The notes beneath the pieces were generated by a model that saw only the letters and a program-made list of their open reading frames with translations, ran no database searches and was not told the origin of the DNA. DNA of 64,000 nt from NCBI GenBank assembly GCA_020444545.1, contig JAHLKT010000002.1, positions 526,870 through 590,869 of the forward strand, read 5' to 3'. Each line of letters begins with the position of its first letter. The first letter of the stretch is position 1. A program made the translations under genes and the position numbers. Of the stretch, positions 33,330 through 40,343 are shown in pieces. Source of the DNA: Desulfarculaceae bacterium (GTDB lineage: Bacteria; Desulfobacterota; Desulfarculia; Desulfarculales; Desulfarculaceae).

Positions 33330-35669
33330 CTAGAAGCTGAAGCCCAGGCCCGCGCCCCAGCCGTATTCCGAGTGCCACTGCCCCACCACGGACAGGTGGC
33401 TGTTGATCATGTAGCTTAGCCCGGCCTCGGCCTCCCAGAAGTCATGGGTATCGTAGCGCCAAGTTCCGAAAAGCGCCAGACGCGGGGTGAGGTCCCACAC
33501 CCGGGCCAGCTCGACGCGCCCACCCAGGTCCGTGTCCATCCAGAACATGGAGTGCAGGTTGTAGGGCAAGAGGTAGTTGATGCCCACGATGCCCCGGGTC
33601 TTGTCCAGGGTGCCGGACTCGCCCTCCAGGTGCGCACCCGCGAAGGCCGAGAAGAAGCGGTTAACATGATAGGCCCAGGTGGGGATAGCCTCCCACTCGG
33701 CTTTGCTGCGCCGCTGCCAGCCCACCTCCCATTCCACCCCGATGACGTTGCGGGTGGAGGCGAGCTGCGCCTTGCCCTCGCTCATGTTGCTTAAGATGCT
33801 GCCCTCCACCATGGGGTACCAAGACTCGGTGTAGAGCCTGGGCCGCACCGCCTGCACTGCGGCGGGGGGCACGAAGCCCTGGTAGTGCACCAGCCGGGCC
33901 ATGCCCGCCTTCATGTGATAGAGCAAATGGCAATGGAAGAACCAGTCGCCGAACTCGTCGGCCTTGAACTCGATCACCGTGGTGCTCATGGGGGCCACGT
34001 CCACGGTGTGCTTGAGCGGGGCGCGCTCCCCCTGGCCGTTGATCACCCTGAAGAAATGCCCGTGCAAATGCATGGGGTGGTGCATCATGGTGCGGTTGAT
34101 CATGATGAAGCGCACCGTTTCGCCCTTTTTGATGCGGATCACGTCGCTGGCCGACAGAGGCTTGTTGTTGAGTAGCCACACGTAGCGCTCCATGTCGCCG
34201 TCCAGGGTCAGGCGGATGTCGCGCACCGGCTTGCCCTTGGCCAGGGCGGTGGAGTGCTTGGCGCGTAGCTTGGCATAGGGCGGCCAGGGGCGCTCCGGGC
34301 CGCCGTCTTTAGCCAGGGAAGGCGAGGCGCTCACGTCGCCGGCCAGGGGCGCTAAGTCATAGGACCAGCGCTTGCCGCTGGGCGGAGGGCTCGGGCCCAT
34401 GGCTTCCATGGCCTTGCCCTGCGCCATGGCCGGAGCGGGCATCTTCATGCCGCCGTGCCCGCCCATGTCCATGGCCTTGTCCTGGCTTTGGCCCATGGCC
34501 ATGTCCTTCATGTTGCCATGGTCCATATTCATTTGGCCCATGCCCGCCATGCCGGGCTTGTCGAACTTGCCCGCAGCCACCGCGCTGTCGGGCATGCCCA
34601 TGGAGCCCGCCGGGGTCAGGGCCAGGATGCGGCCCAAGGAGGGCGTGCCGTGCATGAGGTACAGGTCCGGCCGGGGGATGGCCGGAGCGGGGTGGGGTGC
34701 TCCCTTGCCCAGCCACAGCGCCGCCCAGGAAGATCCGTCCTGGGCCGTGGCCCGGAACTCGTAGGAGCCTTTGCCAGGCAACTTGACGAGCAGGTCGTAG
34801 GTTTCGGCCACGCCGATCAAAAGGCGCTTTTCCTTGATGGGCTCCACCTCCTGGCCATCGGCCGAGAGGATGGTCAGGGGCCCGCCCGCGAACTCCACGT
34901 AGAAAAACGTGGAGGCCGAGCCGTTGATTACCCGCAACCGGAAGCTTTGGCCCGGCTGGGCGTCGATCTTCTGCATGGGTTTGCCGTTGATCAAGAAGCG
35001 GTCGTAGGCCACGTCCGCGATGTCCATGGGCGGCATGCGCACCATCTCGCGCATGGTGTAGTCGCCCAAACGGCTCAGCCGGGCCGCGCCGATAAGGCTC
35101 TGGGCCGAGCCCTTTTGCACCGAGAAAAATTCGCTGCCCCGCTTGAGGGCCTGCATAACGTAGCCCGGCGAGTCGTTGGTCCAGTCCGAGAGCACCAGCA
35201 CCAGCTCGCGGTCGGCCGGTGACTTGTAATCCTTGGGCTTGATGACAATGGAGCCGTAAACCCCGCTCTGCTCCTGCAAGCGGGTGTGGGAGTGGTACCA
35301 GTAAGTGCCGCTCTGGCGGATGGGGAACTCGTAGGTGAAGGTGGCCCCCGGCGCGATGGGCGGGAAGCTGATGTCCGGCACCCCGTCCATGCCCGGCGGC
35401 ACCAGGAGGCCGTGCCAGTGGATGGAGGTGTCCACGTCCATCTTGTTGGTCACCTGGATGCGGGCCGTGTCGCCTTCCACGAAGCGCAGGGTGGGGCCGG
35501 GGATGGAGCCGTTGACGGTCATGGCCGCGGCCGGCTGGCCGGTGAGGTTAACCTTACCCTGGGCGATAGTCAGATGATACTCGCGCACCTTGGCCAGGCC
35601 GGTGGCGGGCGCGGCCAGCAGGACCGGGATAATGAGCAGCAAGAATAAGAAGCGGACGGGTTTGGTCAT
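33330..35669 (-). CDS. CopA-CopB fusion: multicopper oxidase joined to an outer-membrane barrel domain
   Basis: A 779-residue exported protein. Signal peptide (about 1-25) and three cupredoxin domains with the copper motifs SIHWHG, YWYHSH, HHPMHLHGHFF and FHCHLLYHMKAGM. A Met/His/Gly-rich insert (about 365-425, with repeated GMGQMNMDH and DMGGHGGMKM) resembles CopA copper-binding repeats. The segment from about residue 575 on (RLYTESWYPMVEGSIL, ending GAGLGFSF) is CopB-like: alternating hydrophobic strands and a terminal Phe as in outer-membrane barrels. CopA and CopB are usually separate genes; here they form one continuous frame. It would oxidise or sequester periplasmic copper. A GGAGG site lies 10 bp before the ATG. 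Confidence 0.88.
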   Translation of the reverse strand: MTKPVRFLFLLLIIPVLLAAPATGLAKVREYHLTIAQGKVNLTGQPAAAMTVNGSIPGPTLRFVEGDTARIQVTNKMDVDTSIHWHGLLVPPGMDGVPDISFPPIAPGATFTYEFPIRQSGTYWYHSHTRLQEQSGVYGSIVIKPKDYKSPADRELVLVLSDWTNDSPGYVMQALKRGSEFFSVQKGSAQSLIGAARLSRLGDYTMREMVRMPPMDIADVAYDRFLINGKPMQKIDAQPGQSFRLRVINGSASTFFYVEFAGGPLTILSADGQEVEPIKEKRLLIGVAETYDLLVKLPGKGSYEFRATAQDGSSWAALWLGKGAPHPAPAIPRPDLYLMHGTPSLGRILALTPAGSMGMPDSAVAAGKFDKPGMAGMGQMNMDHGNMKDMAMGQSQDKAMDMGGHGGMKMPAPAMAQGKAMEAMGPSPPPSGKRWSYDLAPLAGDVSASPSLAKDGGPERPWPPYAKLRAKHSTALAKGKPVRDIRLTLDGDMERYVWLLNNKPLSASDVIRIKKGETVRFIMINRTMMHHPMHLHGHFFRVINGQGERAPLKHTVDVAPMSTTVIEFKADEFGDWFFHCHLLYHMKAGMARLVHYQGFVPPAAVQAVRPRLYTESWYPMVEGSILSNMSEGKAQLASTRNVIGVEWEVGWQRRSKAEWEAIPTWAYHVNRFFSAFAGAHLEGESGTLDKTRGIVGINYLLPYNLHSMFWMDTDLGGRVELARVWDLTPRLALFGTWRYDTHDFWEAEAGLSYMINSHLSVVGQWHSEYGWGAGLGFSF

Positions 35670-35736
35670 GTGCGGGGGGCCTCCATTGCCTACTTACAAA
35701 GTATGGGAGGCTCTGCCGAACCAGTCAATGCGCGGC

Positions 35737-35767
35737 GGGGCGCCTCGGGTAAGACCCGAAGCGCCCC
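35737..35767 (-). terminator. Long stem-loop between the peroxiredoxin and copper oxidase genes
   Basis: A 14-bp stem (35737-35750 with 35754-35767, one G-U pair) closed by a 3-nt loop. There is no U-tract on either side, so it may be a processing or stabilising structure instead of a classical terminator. It begins 23 bp after the peroxiredoxin stop. Confidence 0.6.
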
Positions 35768-35790
35768 TCTGATTTAGATTTAGTCGCGGC

Positions 35791-36510
35791 TTAGTTGAAG
35801 GCGTCCTCCACCTTCCACTCCTGCCACACCTTGCCCACCAGGTCCTCGCCCGGGGTGAGCACCTTTTTGCCCGGCCGCCAGCCGCTGGGCGTGGCCTGGG
35901 CTCCCTGGCTCTCGCGCACCAGCTGGAAGGCCTGGATCTGGCGCAGGGTCTCGGCCACATTGCGCCCCACCGGCGGGGTGAGCATCTCCATGGCCTGCAC
36001 CACGCCGTCCGGGTCGATGATGAAGCGGCCTCGCACGTCCACTCCGGCCTGGGGGTCGTACACGCCGTAGACTTCGCCCACCTTGCCGCCGCCGTCGCTC
36101 ATCATGGGGAAGGGGATGCCGCTCTCCACCATCTTGGATAGCTCGTGATCCACCCACATCTTGTGCACGAACATGGAGTCCACGCTCATGGAGAGCACCT
36201 CCACGCCCAGCTTCTGAAACTCCGGATACTTCTCGGCGACCGCCGAGATCTCGGTGGCTCAGACAAAGGTGAAGTCGCCGGGGTAGAAGCAGAGCACCAC
36301 CCATTTGCCCAGGTACTCGCTGAGCTGCACAGAGGCGAACTTGCCTTCATAGAAGCAGGGGGCGGTAAAGTCGGGGGCCTTGGTTCCTACGCGCACCATG
36401 GGACGCACCTCCGCGGCGGGGGTTTGACTAGTTTTTTCCTGGGGAGAGGGTTGATCCCCCACCACTCCCCCGGTGGGCCGGGCGCATCCGGCCTTTTGCT
36501 CTTTGGGCAT
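35791..36510 (-). CDS. Selenocysteine-containing peroxiredoxin (in-frame UGA at the peroxidatic position)
   Basis: The frame encodes an AhpC/TSA peroxiredoxin of 239 residues if the TGA at 36261-36259 is read as selenocysteine. Before it stands VGTKAPDFTAPCFYEGKF and CFYPGDFTFV; after it ATEISAVAEKYPEFQKLG, exactly the FTFVC(P/A)TE active-site context with U in place of the peroxidatic Cys. The remainder (VLSMSVDSMFVHKMW, GRFIIDPDGVVQAMEM, ATPSGWRPGKKV) is intact with no other stop. The C-terminal part holds no Cys, so no typical resolving residue. Two starts have good ribosome binding sites: ATG 36510 (37-residue extension, U84) and ATG 36399 (family-like MVRVGTKAPDF, U47). It reduces peroxides; the seleno form should be faster. 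A SECIS-like hairpin follows the UGA. Confidence 0.88.
36232..36261 (-). promoter_or_regulatory. Putative bacterial SECIS element behind the peroxiredoxin UGA
   Basis: Starting 12 nt after the UGA, a 6-bp stem CTCGGC/GCCGAG (36247-36242 with 36237-36232) closes a GGTC loop (36241-36238). The loop starts 17 nt after the UGA. E. coli fdhF has its GGUC-containing apical loop at nearly the same distance, recognised by SelB. Confidence 0.65.
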
Positions 36511-36660
36511 ACGGGTGTCTCCACCTGAGGGTTAAGCATTGGGATAAGCCATGCGAAATACATAGTTCTATTGAAAAGCCTAAAGGCAAAGGCCGGAGTT
36601 GTCTAGGGAATAAAGGTGATTCTCAGAGCTGAGGCGGAAAAGTAACCGAAAGCCGGGGGG

Positions 36661-37410
36661 CTATTTGCTTCGGCGGTCCTTGCGGCGCTCACGCTTCCAG
36701 GCGATGTCCTTTTTGATGCCTTTGCGCTTGTAGGGCTTTTCGGTTTCCTCTGGCATGAGGGTGAAGGAGCCGGGCGGAGAGTCGGCTGAAGGCATGGACG
36801 GGCTTTCGGGCGGCTTGGCCTTGGGCTTGGGCTTTTTGGCGGGCCGGGTTTGTTCGTCAATGGGCGGGCCCATGAGCGCGCTTGCCGGGGCCCAGTCGCA
36901 CAAAAAGTACTCGCCCCAGGCCGGGAACATGGCCCCCTGGTCGCTTGCCTGGTGGGCCTGCACCGTGACCAGCACAGGCTCGGAGTCCCGGCGCTGGCCC
37001 AGCTTGAGGGCAGCTTCCTTGGTTGTGGCCAGGAGCCAGGGCCGTCCGTCGTGCCCGGCCTCCAGGCCCCGGCGGTGCAGGGCGGGCCAGGCCTTGCGCC
37101 GCGCGCCCAAATACAGGTGCGCCGGAGGCGTGGCCCCGTAGTCGGGCCCGGGGTAGTCCCGCTGGGTCACCCGCACCAGCTTGCCGTCGCACTCAACCAG
37201 CTCCGGGTCCACCCGGTTGGCCGCGTCCTCGATCATGCTGCCACGCAGGTGCCGCCAGCCCTCTTCCTGGTGCAGGGCGGCCAGGAGCTCCTTCACCGGC
37301 ACCCAGCCGTCCTCCAGGGGATACAGGCCGAACTCGGCCGGGGCCACGCCCAGGGCGTAACGCAGCATTCGAACCAGGTTGTCCTCTTTTTGGGATTGGC
37401 GCTTGGGCAT
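36661..37410 (-). CDS. KptA/Tpt1-like RNA 2'-phosphotransferase homologue, probably degenerate
   Basis: A 249-residue protein. Residues about 10-175 follow the Tpt1/KptA layout: winged-helix-like LVRMLRYALGVAPAEFGLYP and EDGWVPVKELLAAL, then PPAHLYLGARRKAWPALHRR and GLEAG. The catalytic landmarks do not match: the LRH of helix 2 is ALG, the HGT motif is YLG, and the HVHLS stretch is PWLLA. A Lys/Pro/Arg-rich tail (about 190-249) ends in RKDRRSK. KptA transfers a 2'-phosphate of spliced tRNA to NAD+; this copy may only bind RNA or have another chemistry. It is encoded 17 bp after the small membrane protein gene in the pyr run. Confidence 0.72.
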   Translation of the reverse strand: MPKRQSQKEDNLVRMLRYALGVAPAEFGLYPLEDGWVPVKELLAALHQEEGWRHLRGSMIEDAANRVDPELVECDGKLVRVTQRDYPGPDYGATPPAHLYLGARRKAWPALHRRGLEAGHDGRPWLLATTKEAALKLGQRRDSEPVLVTVQAHQASDQGAMFPAWGEYFLCDWAPASALMGPPIDEQTRPAKKPKPKAKPPESPSMPSADSPPGSFTLMPEETEKPYKRKGIKKDIAWKRERRKDRRSK

Positions 37411-37427
37411 GGCGAATCAGGCGGCGA

Positions 37428-37841
37428 TCAGCGCACCTCTTGCGTGACCCCCCTGGGGGTGACCAGGTAGCGCTTGACGCCCAGAGGGTGCTCCACCTCG
37501 ATCTTCCAGGCAGTGGGGCTGGCGTCCAATAGCTTGACCTGCACCGGAGCGGGGTCGCTCAGCCCTAGGGCCTTTAGCTTGAGCAAGGTGATCTGGGCCG
37601 GGCCCGCAGTGGGCGTGACCTGGCTGGTTTGCGTGGCGGCCTGGTTGGGCTGGGCCGAGGCCGGGGTTGCGGCCGGGGCCTTGCTCAGGAGCTGATAGAT
37701 CTGTTGCGCCACCTTCAGGGCCTTGTCGTCCTGGTTGTCCATGCGCCGCTGGTAGTGGGAGCCCACGAAGATGGCCACTATGCACAGGGCGGCCAACAGG
37801 GCGATGGCCTCGGAGCTGACCAGCTTGCGATAGGCGCTCAT
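37428..37841 (-). CDS. Small membrane-anchored protein of unknown function
   Basis: A 137-residue protein: one N-terminal membrane segment (about 10-28, EAIALLAALCIVAIFVG) and an extracytoplasmic part with a Pro/Ala/Thr/Gln-rich linker (about 52-80) before a small C-terminal domain (KLKALGLSDPAPVQVKLLDA, then YLVTPRGVTQEVR). The family is not recognised. The ATG lies 2 bp after the pyrC stop, so it is cotranscribed with pyrBC. There is no evident link to pyrimidine synthesis. Confidence 0.7.
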   Translation of the reverse strand: MSAYRKLVSSEAIALLAALCIVAIFVGSHYQRRMDNQDDKALKVAQQIYQLLSKAPAATPASAQPNQAATQTSQVTPTAGPAQITLLKLKALGLSDPAPVQVKLLDASPTAWKIEVEHPLGVKRYLVTPRGVTQEVR

Positions 37842-37843
37842 GA

Positions 37844-39136
37844 CTACTCCTTGGCTTGGTGGGTCACCTTGCCGCCGCGGATGGTCAAGACCGCGCGGCC
37901 GGGCAGGGTGCGGCCGGCAAAGGCGGTGTTCTTGGACATCGATAGCATGGCTTCCGGCTCCACCACCCAGGGCGCGGCTGGATCGAACACGCACACGTCT
38001 GCCGGGCCGCCTTTGGCCAGGCTGCCGCCAGGCAGTCCCAGGATGCGGGCCGGGGAGGCGGTGAGGCGCTCGATGGCCTGGCTCAGGGACATAAGGCCTT
38101 CGTTCACCAGCTCCAGGATGATGCCCAGGGCGGTCTCCAGGCCGGTGACCCCGAAGGCGGCCAGCCCGAACTCCAGTTCTTTTTCCAGGACCGAGTGGGG
38201 GGCGTGGTCCGTGGCCACCGCGTCGATGATGCCCTCGGCTAGGCCCCGGCGCACCGCCTCGCGGTCCGCGGCCGAGCGCAGGGGCGGGTTCATTTTGCGG
38301 TGAGTGTCGTACTCGCCCACGTCCTCGTCGCACAGGGCCAGATAATGCGGCGCGGTCTCGCCGCTCACCGCCCAGCCCGCTTCCTTGGCCCGGCGCAAGG
38401 CCTCCACGCTGCCCGCGCAGGAGATATGGCAGATGTGCACCCGCGCTCCGGTGAGCCCGGCCAGGGCCAGGTCGCGCTCCACCGCGATCACCTCGGCCTG
38501 GGCCGGGATGCCCGGCAGGCCCAGGCGGGTGGAGGTGGGGCCCTCGTGCATGGCTCCGCCGGCCGAGAGGCTCTTCTCCTCGCTGTGGCACACCACCGGG
38601 ATGTCGAAGCCCGAGGCGTACTCCATGGCTCGGCGCAGGAGGCGGCTGTCGCTCACCGGGTGGCCGTCGTCGCTCACCGCCACGCAGCCCGCGTCCTTTA
38701 GCTCGGCCATCTGAGTGAGCGCCTTGCCCGCCAGGCCCGGGGTGATGGCCCCCACCGGGTAGACCCGCGCGCTGCCCGCCTTGGCCGCCCGCTCCAGGAT
38801 CTGCTCGGTCACCGCCGCGCTGTCGTTCACCGGGTCGGTGTTGGGCATGCAGCACACGGCGGTGAAGCCGCCGGCCGCCGCCGCGGCGGTTCCGCTGGCG
38901 ATGGTCTCCTTGTACTCCTGGCCAGGTTCGCGCAGATGCACGTGCAGGTCGATGAACCCCGGGGCCACCACCTTGCCGGAGCAGTCGATGACCTTGGCGC
39001 TCTTGGGCGGGTCGATCTTGCTGCCCACGGCTTCCACCCGGCCCTTGGCCAGGAGCAGGTCGCCTTTTTTATCCAGTCCGCTGGCCGGGCAGAGCAGCCG
39101 GCCGCCCTTGAGCAATATGGGGCGTGGGGCGCTCAT
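37844..39136 (-). CDS. pyrC: Dihydroorotase, multifunctional-complex type
   Basis: A 430-residue class I dihydroorotase. Metal ligands in [18 protein letters not shown], the conserved [31 protein letters not shown] and the catalytic Asp in [12 protein letters not shown] are visible. It cyclises carbamoyl-aspartate to dihydroorotate. The start overlaps the pyrB stop by 4 bp (ATGA). This type often assembles with aspartate carbamoyltransferase, which is the adjacent gene. Confidence 0.96.
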   Translation of the reverse strand: MSAPRPILLKGGRLLCPASGLDKKGDLLLAKGRVEAVGSKIDPPKSAKVIDCSGKVVAPGFIDLHVHLREPGQEYKETIASGTAAAAAGGFTAVCCMPNTDPVNDSAAVTEQILERAAKAGSARVYPVGAITPGLAGKALTQMAELKDAGCVAVSDDGHPVSDSRLLRRAMEYASGFDIPVVCHSEEKSLSAGGAMHEGPTSTRLGLPGIPAQAEVIAVERDLALAGLTGARVHICHISCAGSVEALRRAKEAGWAVSGETAPHYLALCDEDVGEYDTHRKMNPPLRSAADREAVRRGLAEGIIDAVATDHAPHSVLEKELEFGLAAFGVTGLETALGIILELVNEGLMSLSQAIERLTASPARILGLPGGSLAKGGPADVCVFDPAAPWVVEPEAMLSMSKNTAFAGRTLPGRAVLTIRGGKVTHQAKE

Positions 39137-40059
39137 GCGGCCTCCGGTCCGATCAAGAGGTAGAGAAGGGCCATGCGCACCGCCACGCCGTTGGCCACCT
39201 GATCCAGGATCAGCGACCAGGGGCCGTCGGCCACTTCGGGGGACATCTCCACCCCCCGGTTGATGGGCCCGGGATGCATCACCACCACGTCTTTCTTGGC
39301 GGCGCGCATCTGCTTCATGCCCAACCCGAAGCGCTGGGCGTACTCGCGCAGGGTGGGGAAGAGCACGTCGGTGAGGCGCTCCTGCTGCACCCTGAGCATG
39401 ATGATCACGTCCGCGTCCTCCACCGCCTCTTCCATGCAGGTGGCCACCTTGGCTCCCAGGGTGTCCGCCGCCGGGGGAATGAGAGTGCGCGGTCCGTAGA
39501 AAGTCACCTCGCTGCCCATGGTGGTCAGGCCGATGAGGTCCGAGCGGGCCACCCGGGAGTGGGTGATGTCGCCGATGATGGAGACCTTGAGGCCATCCAG
39601 ATGGCCCTTGGCCTGGCGAATGGTCAGCATGTCCAGCAGGCCCTGGGAGGGGTGCTCGTGGGCCCCGTCCCCGGCGTTGATGATGGATATGGGTATGTGC
39701 TTGGCCAGCAAATGGGGCGCGCCGGACTGGGAATGGCGCATCACGATGCAGTCCGGGCTCATGGCCAGAAGGTTCTTGGCCGTGTCGATGAGGGTCTCGC
39801 CCTTGGTCAGGCTGCTGGTGGAGGCCGAGAGGCTCACCGTGTCCCCGCTCAGGCGCTTGGCGGCCAACTCGAAGGAGGTTCGGGTGCGGGTGGAGGCCTC
39901 GTAAAAGAAATGCACGATGGTCTTGCCGCGCAGGGTGGGCACCTTGCGGATGGGCCGGTAACTAATTTCTTTTAGAGACTCGGCGGTATCCAGAATGGTG
40001 GTGATCTCTTCGGCCGAGACCCCTTCCAGGCCCAGCAGGTTGCGGCGCGACAGGCTCAC
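39133..40059 (-). CDS. pyrB: Aspartate carbamoyltransferase catalytic subunit
   Basis: A 308-residue ATCase catalytic chain. The carbamoyl-phosphate site [17 protein letters not shown], the [10 protein letters not shown] motif and [14 protein letters not shown] are present, with [11 protein letters not shown] near the C-terminus. The start is GTG with GGGAGG 4 bp upstream. No pyrI regulatory chain is encoded. It is the first gene of the leftward run pyrB-pyrC-37428-36661, behind a promoter and a terminator-like leader. Confidence 0.96.
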   Translation of the reverse strand: MSLSRRNLLGLEGVSAEEITTILDTAESLKEISYRPIRKVPTLRGKTIVHFFYEASTRTRTSFELAAKRLSGDTVSLSASTSSLTKGETLIDTAKNLLAMSPDCIVMRHSQSGAPHLLAKHIPISIINAGDGAHEHPSQGLLDMLTIRQAKGHLDGLKVSIIGDITHSRVARSDLIGLTTMGSEVTFYGPRTLIPPAADTLGAKVATCMEEAVEDADVIIMLRVQQERLTDVLFPTLREYAQRFGLGMKQMRAAKKDVVVMHPGPINRGVEMSPEVADGPWSLILDQVANGVAVRMALLYLLIGPEAA

Positions 40060-40099
40060 TTGACCTCCCTGTGCGGGCCATGCGGCCCTGAATCAGCCC

Positions 40100-40130
40100 A
40101 AAAAAAACCCCCACTCACCGCGAGGGGTGT
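40100..40130 (-). terminator. Terminator-like hairpin in the pyrB leader
   Basis: On the minus strand an imperfect GC-rich stem (CACCCCTC pairing with GAG and GGGGG around 40108-40129) is followed immediately by eight T (40107-40100). It lies about 40 bp upstream of the pyrB GTG. No minus-strand gene lies further upstream, so it can only terminate a pyr leader transcript. Confidence 0.6.
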
Positions 40131-40152
40131 GGAGGCCCATCCACCTATTTGC

Positions 40153-40177
40153 CCCGGCTCAAGGTTGCCGGGACCTT
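40153..40177 (-). promoter_or_regulatory. Mutually exclusive stems in the pyrB leader
   Basis: CCCGGC/GCCGGG arms (40153-40158 and 40167-40172) form a hairpin. The AAGGT of its loop (40161-40165) can alternatively pair with ACCTT at 40173-40177, which would break that hairpin. The arrangement suggests a switch upstream of the terminator, but no PyrR-binding consensus was recognised. Confidence 0.35.
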
Positions 40178-40229
40178 GGTTTGCAGCCATGCTTTTCGCC
40201 TTGCCGCTTCATGAGTAACTTAACTAGCT

Positions 40230-40258
40230 TTGATAGCAAACCACACGGGTTCTGTCAA
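40230..40258 (-). promoter_or_regulatory. Putative sigma-70 promoter of the pyrBC run
   Basis: On the minus strand a perfect TTGACA (40258-40253), a 17-bp spacer, and TATCAA (40235-40230). The expected transcript start near 40223 leaves a leader of about 165 nt before pyrB. Confidence 0.65.
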
Positions 40259-40343
40259 GGACACAAGGCCCTTTTGAGGCCCTGGCCATGGGCCCGATGG
40301 CCGCACCTAGACACTTGTTGCGCTACATGGTACACCTGGGCTC

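Noticed and set aside
35780-36510. Peroxiredoxin as a pseudogene or two separate ORFs (36259-36510 and 35791-36204)
   Set aside because: Both pieces are in the same frame, separated by one TGA at the catalytic position; the rest is intact and a SECIS-like stem follows.
40100-40140. Bidirectional terminator between pyrB and the helicase gene
   Set aside because: The T-run exists only in the minus direction and no plus-strand gene ends here.
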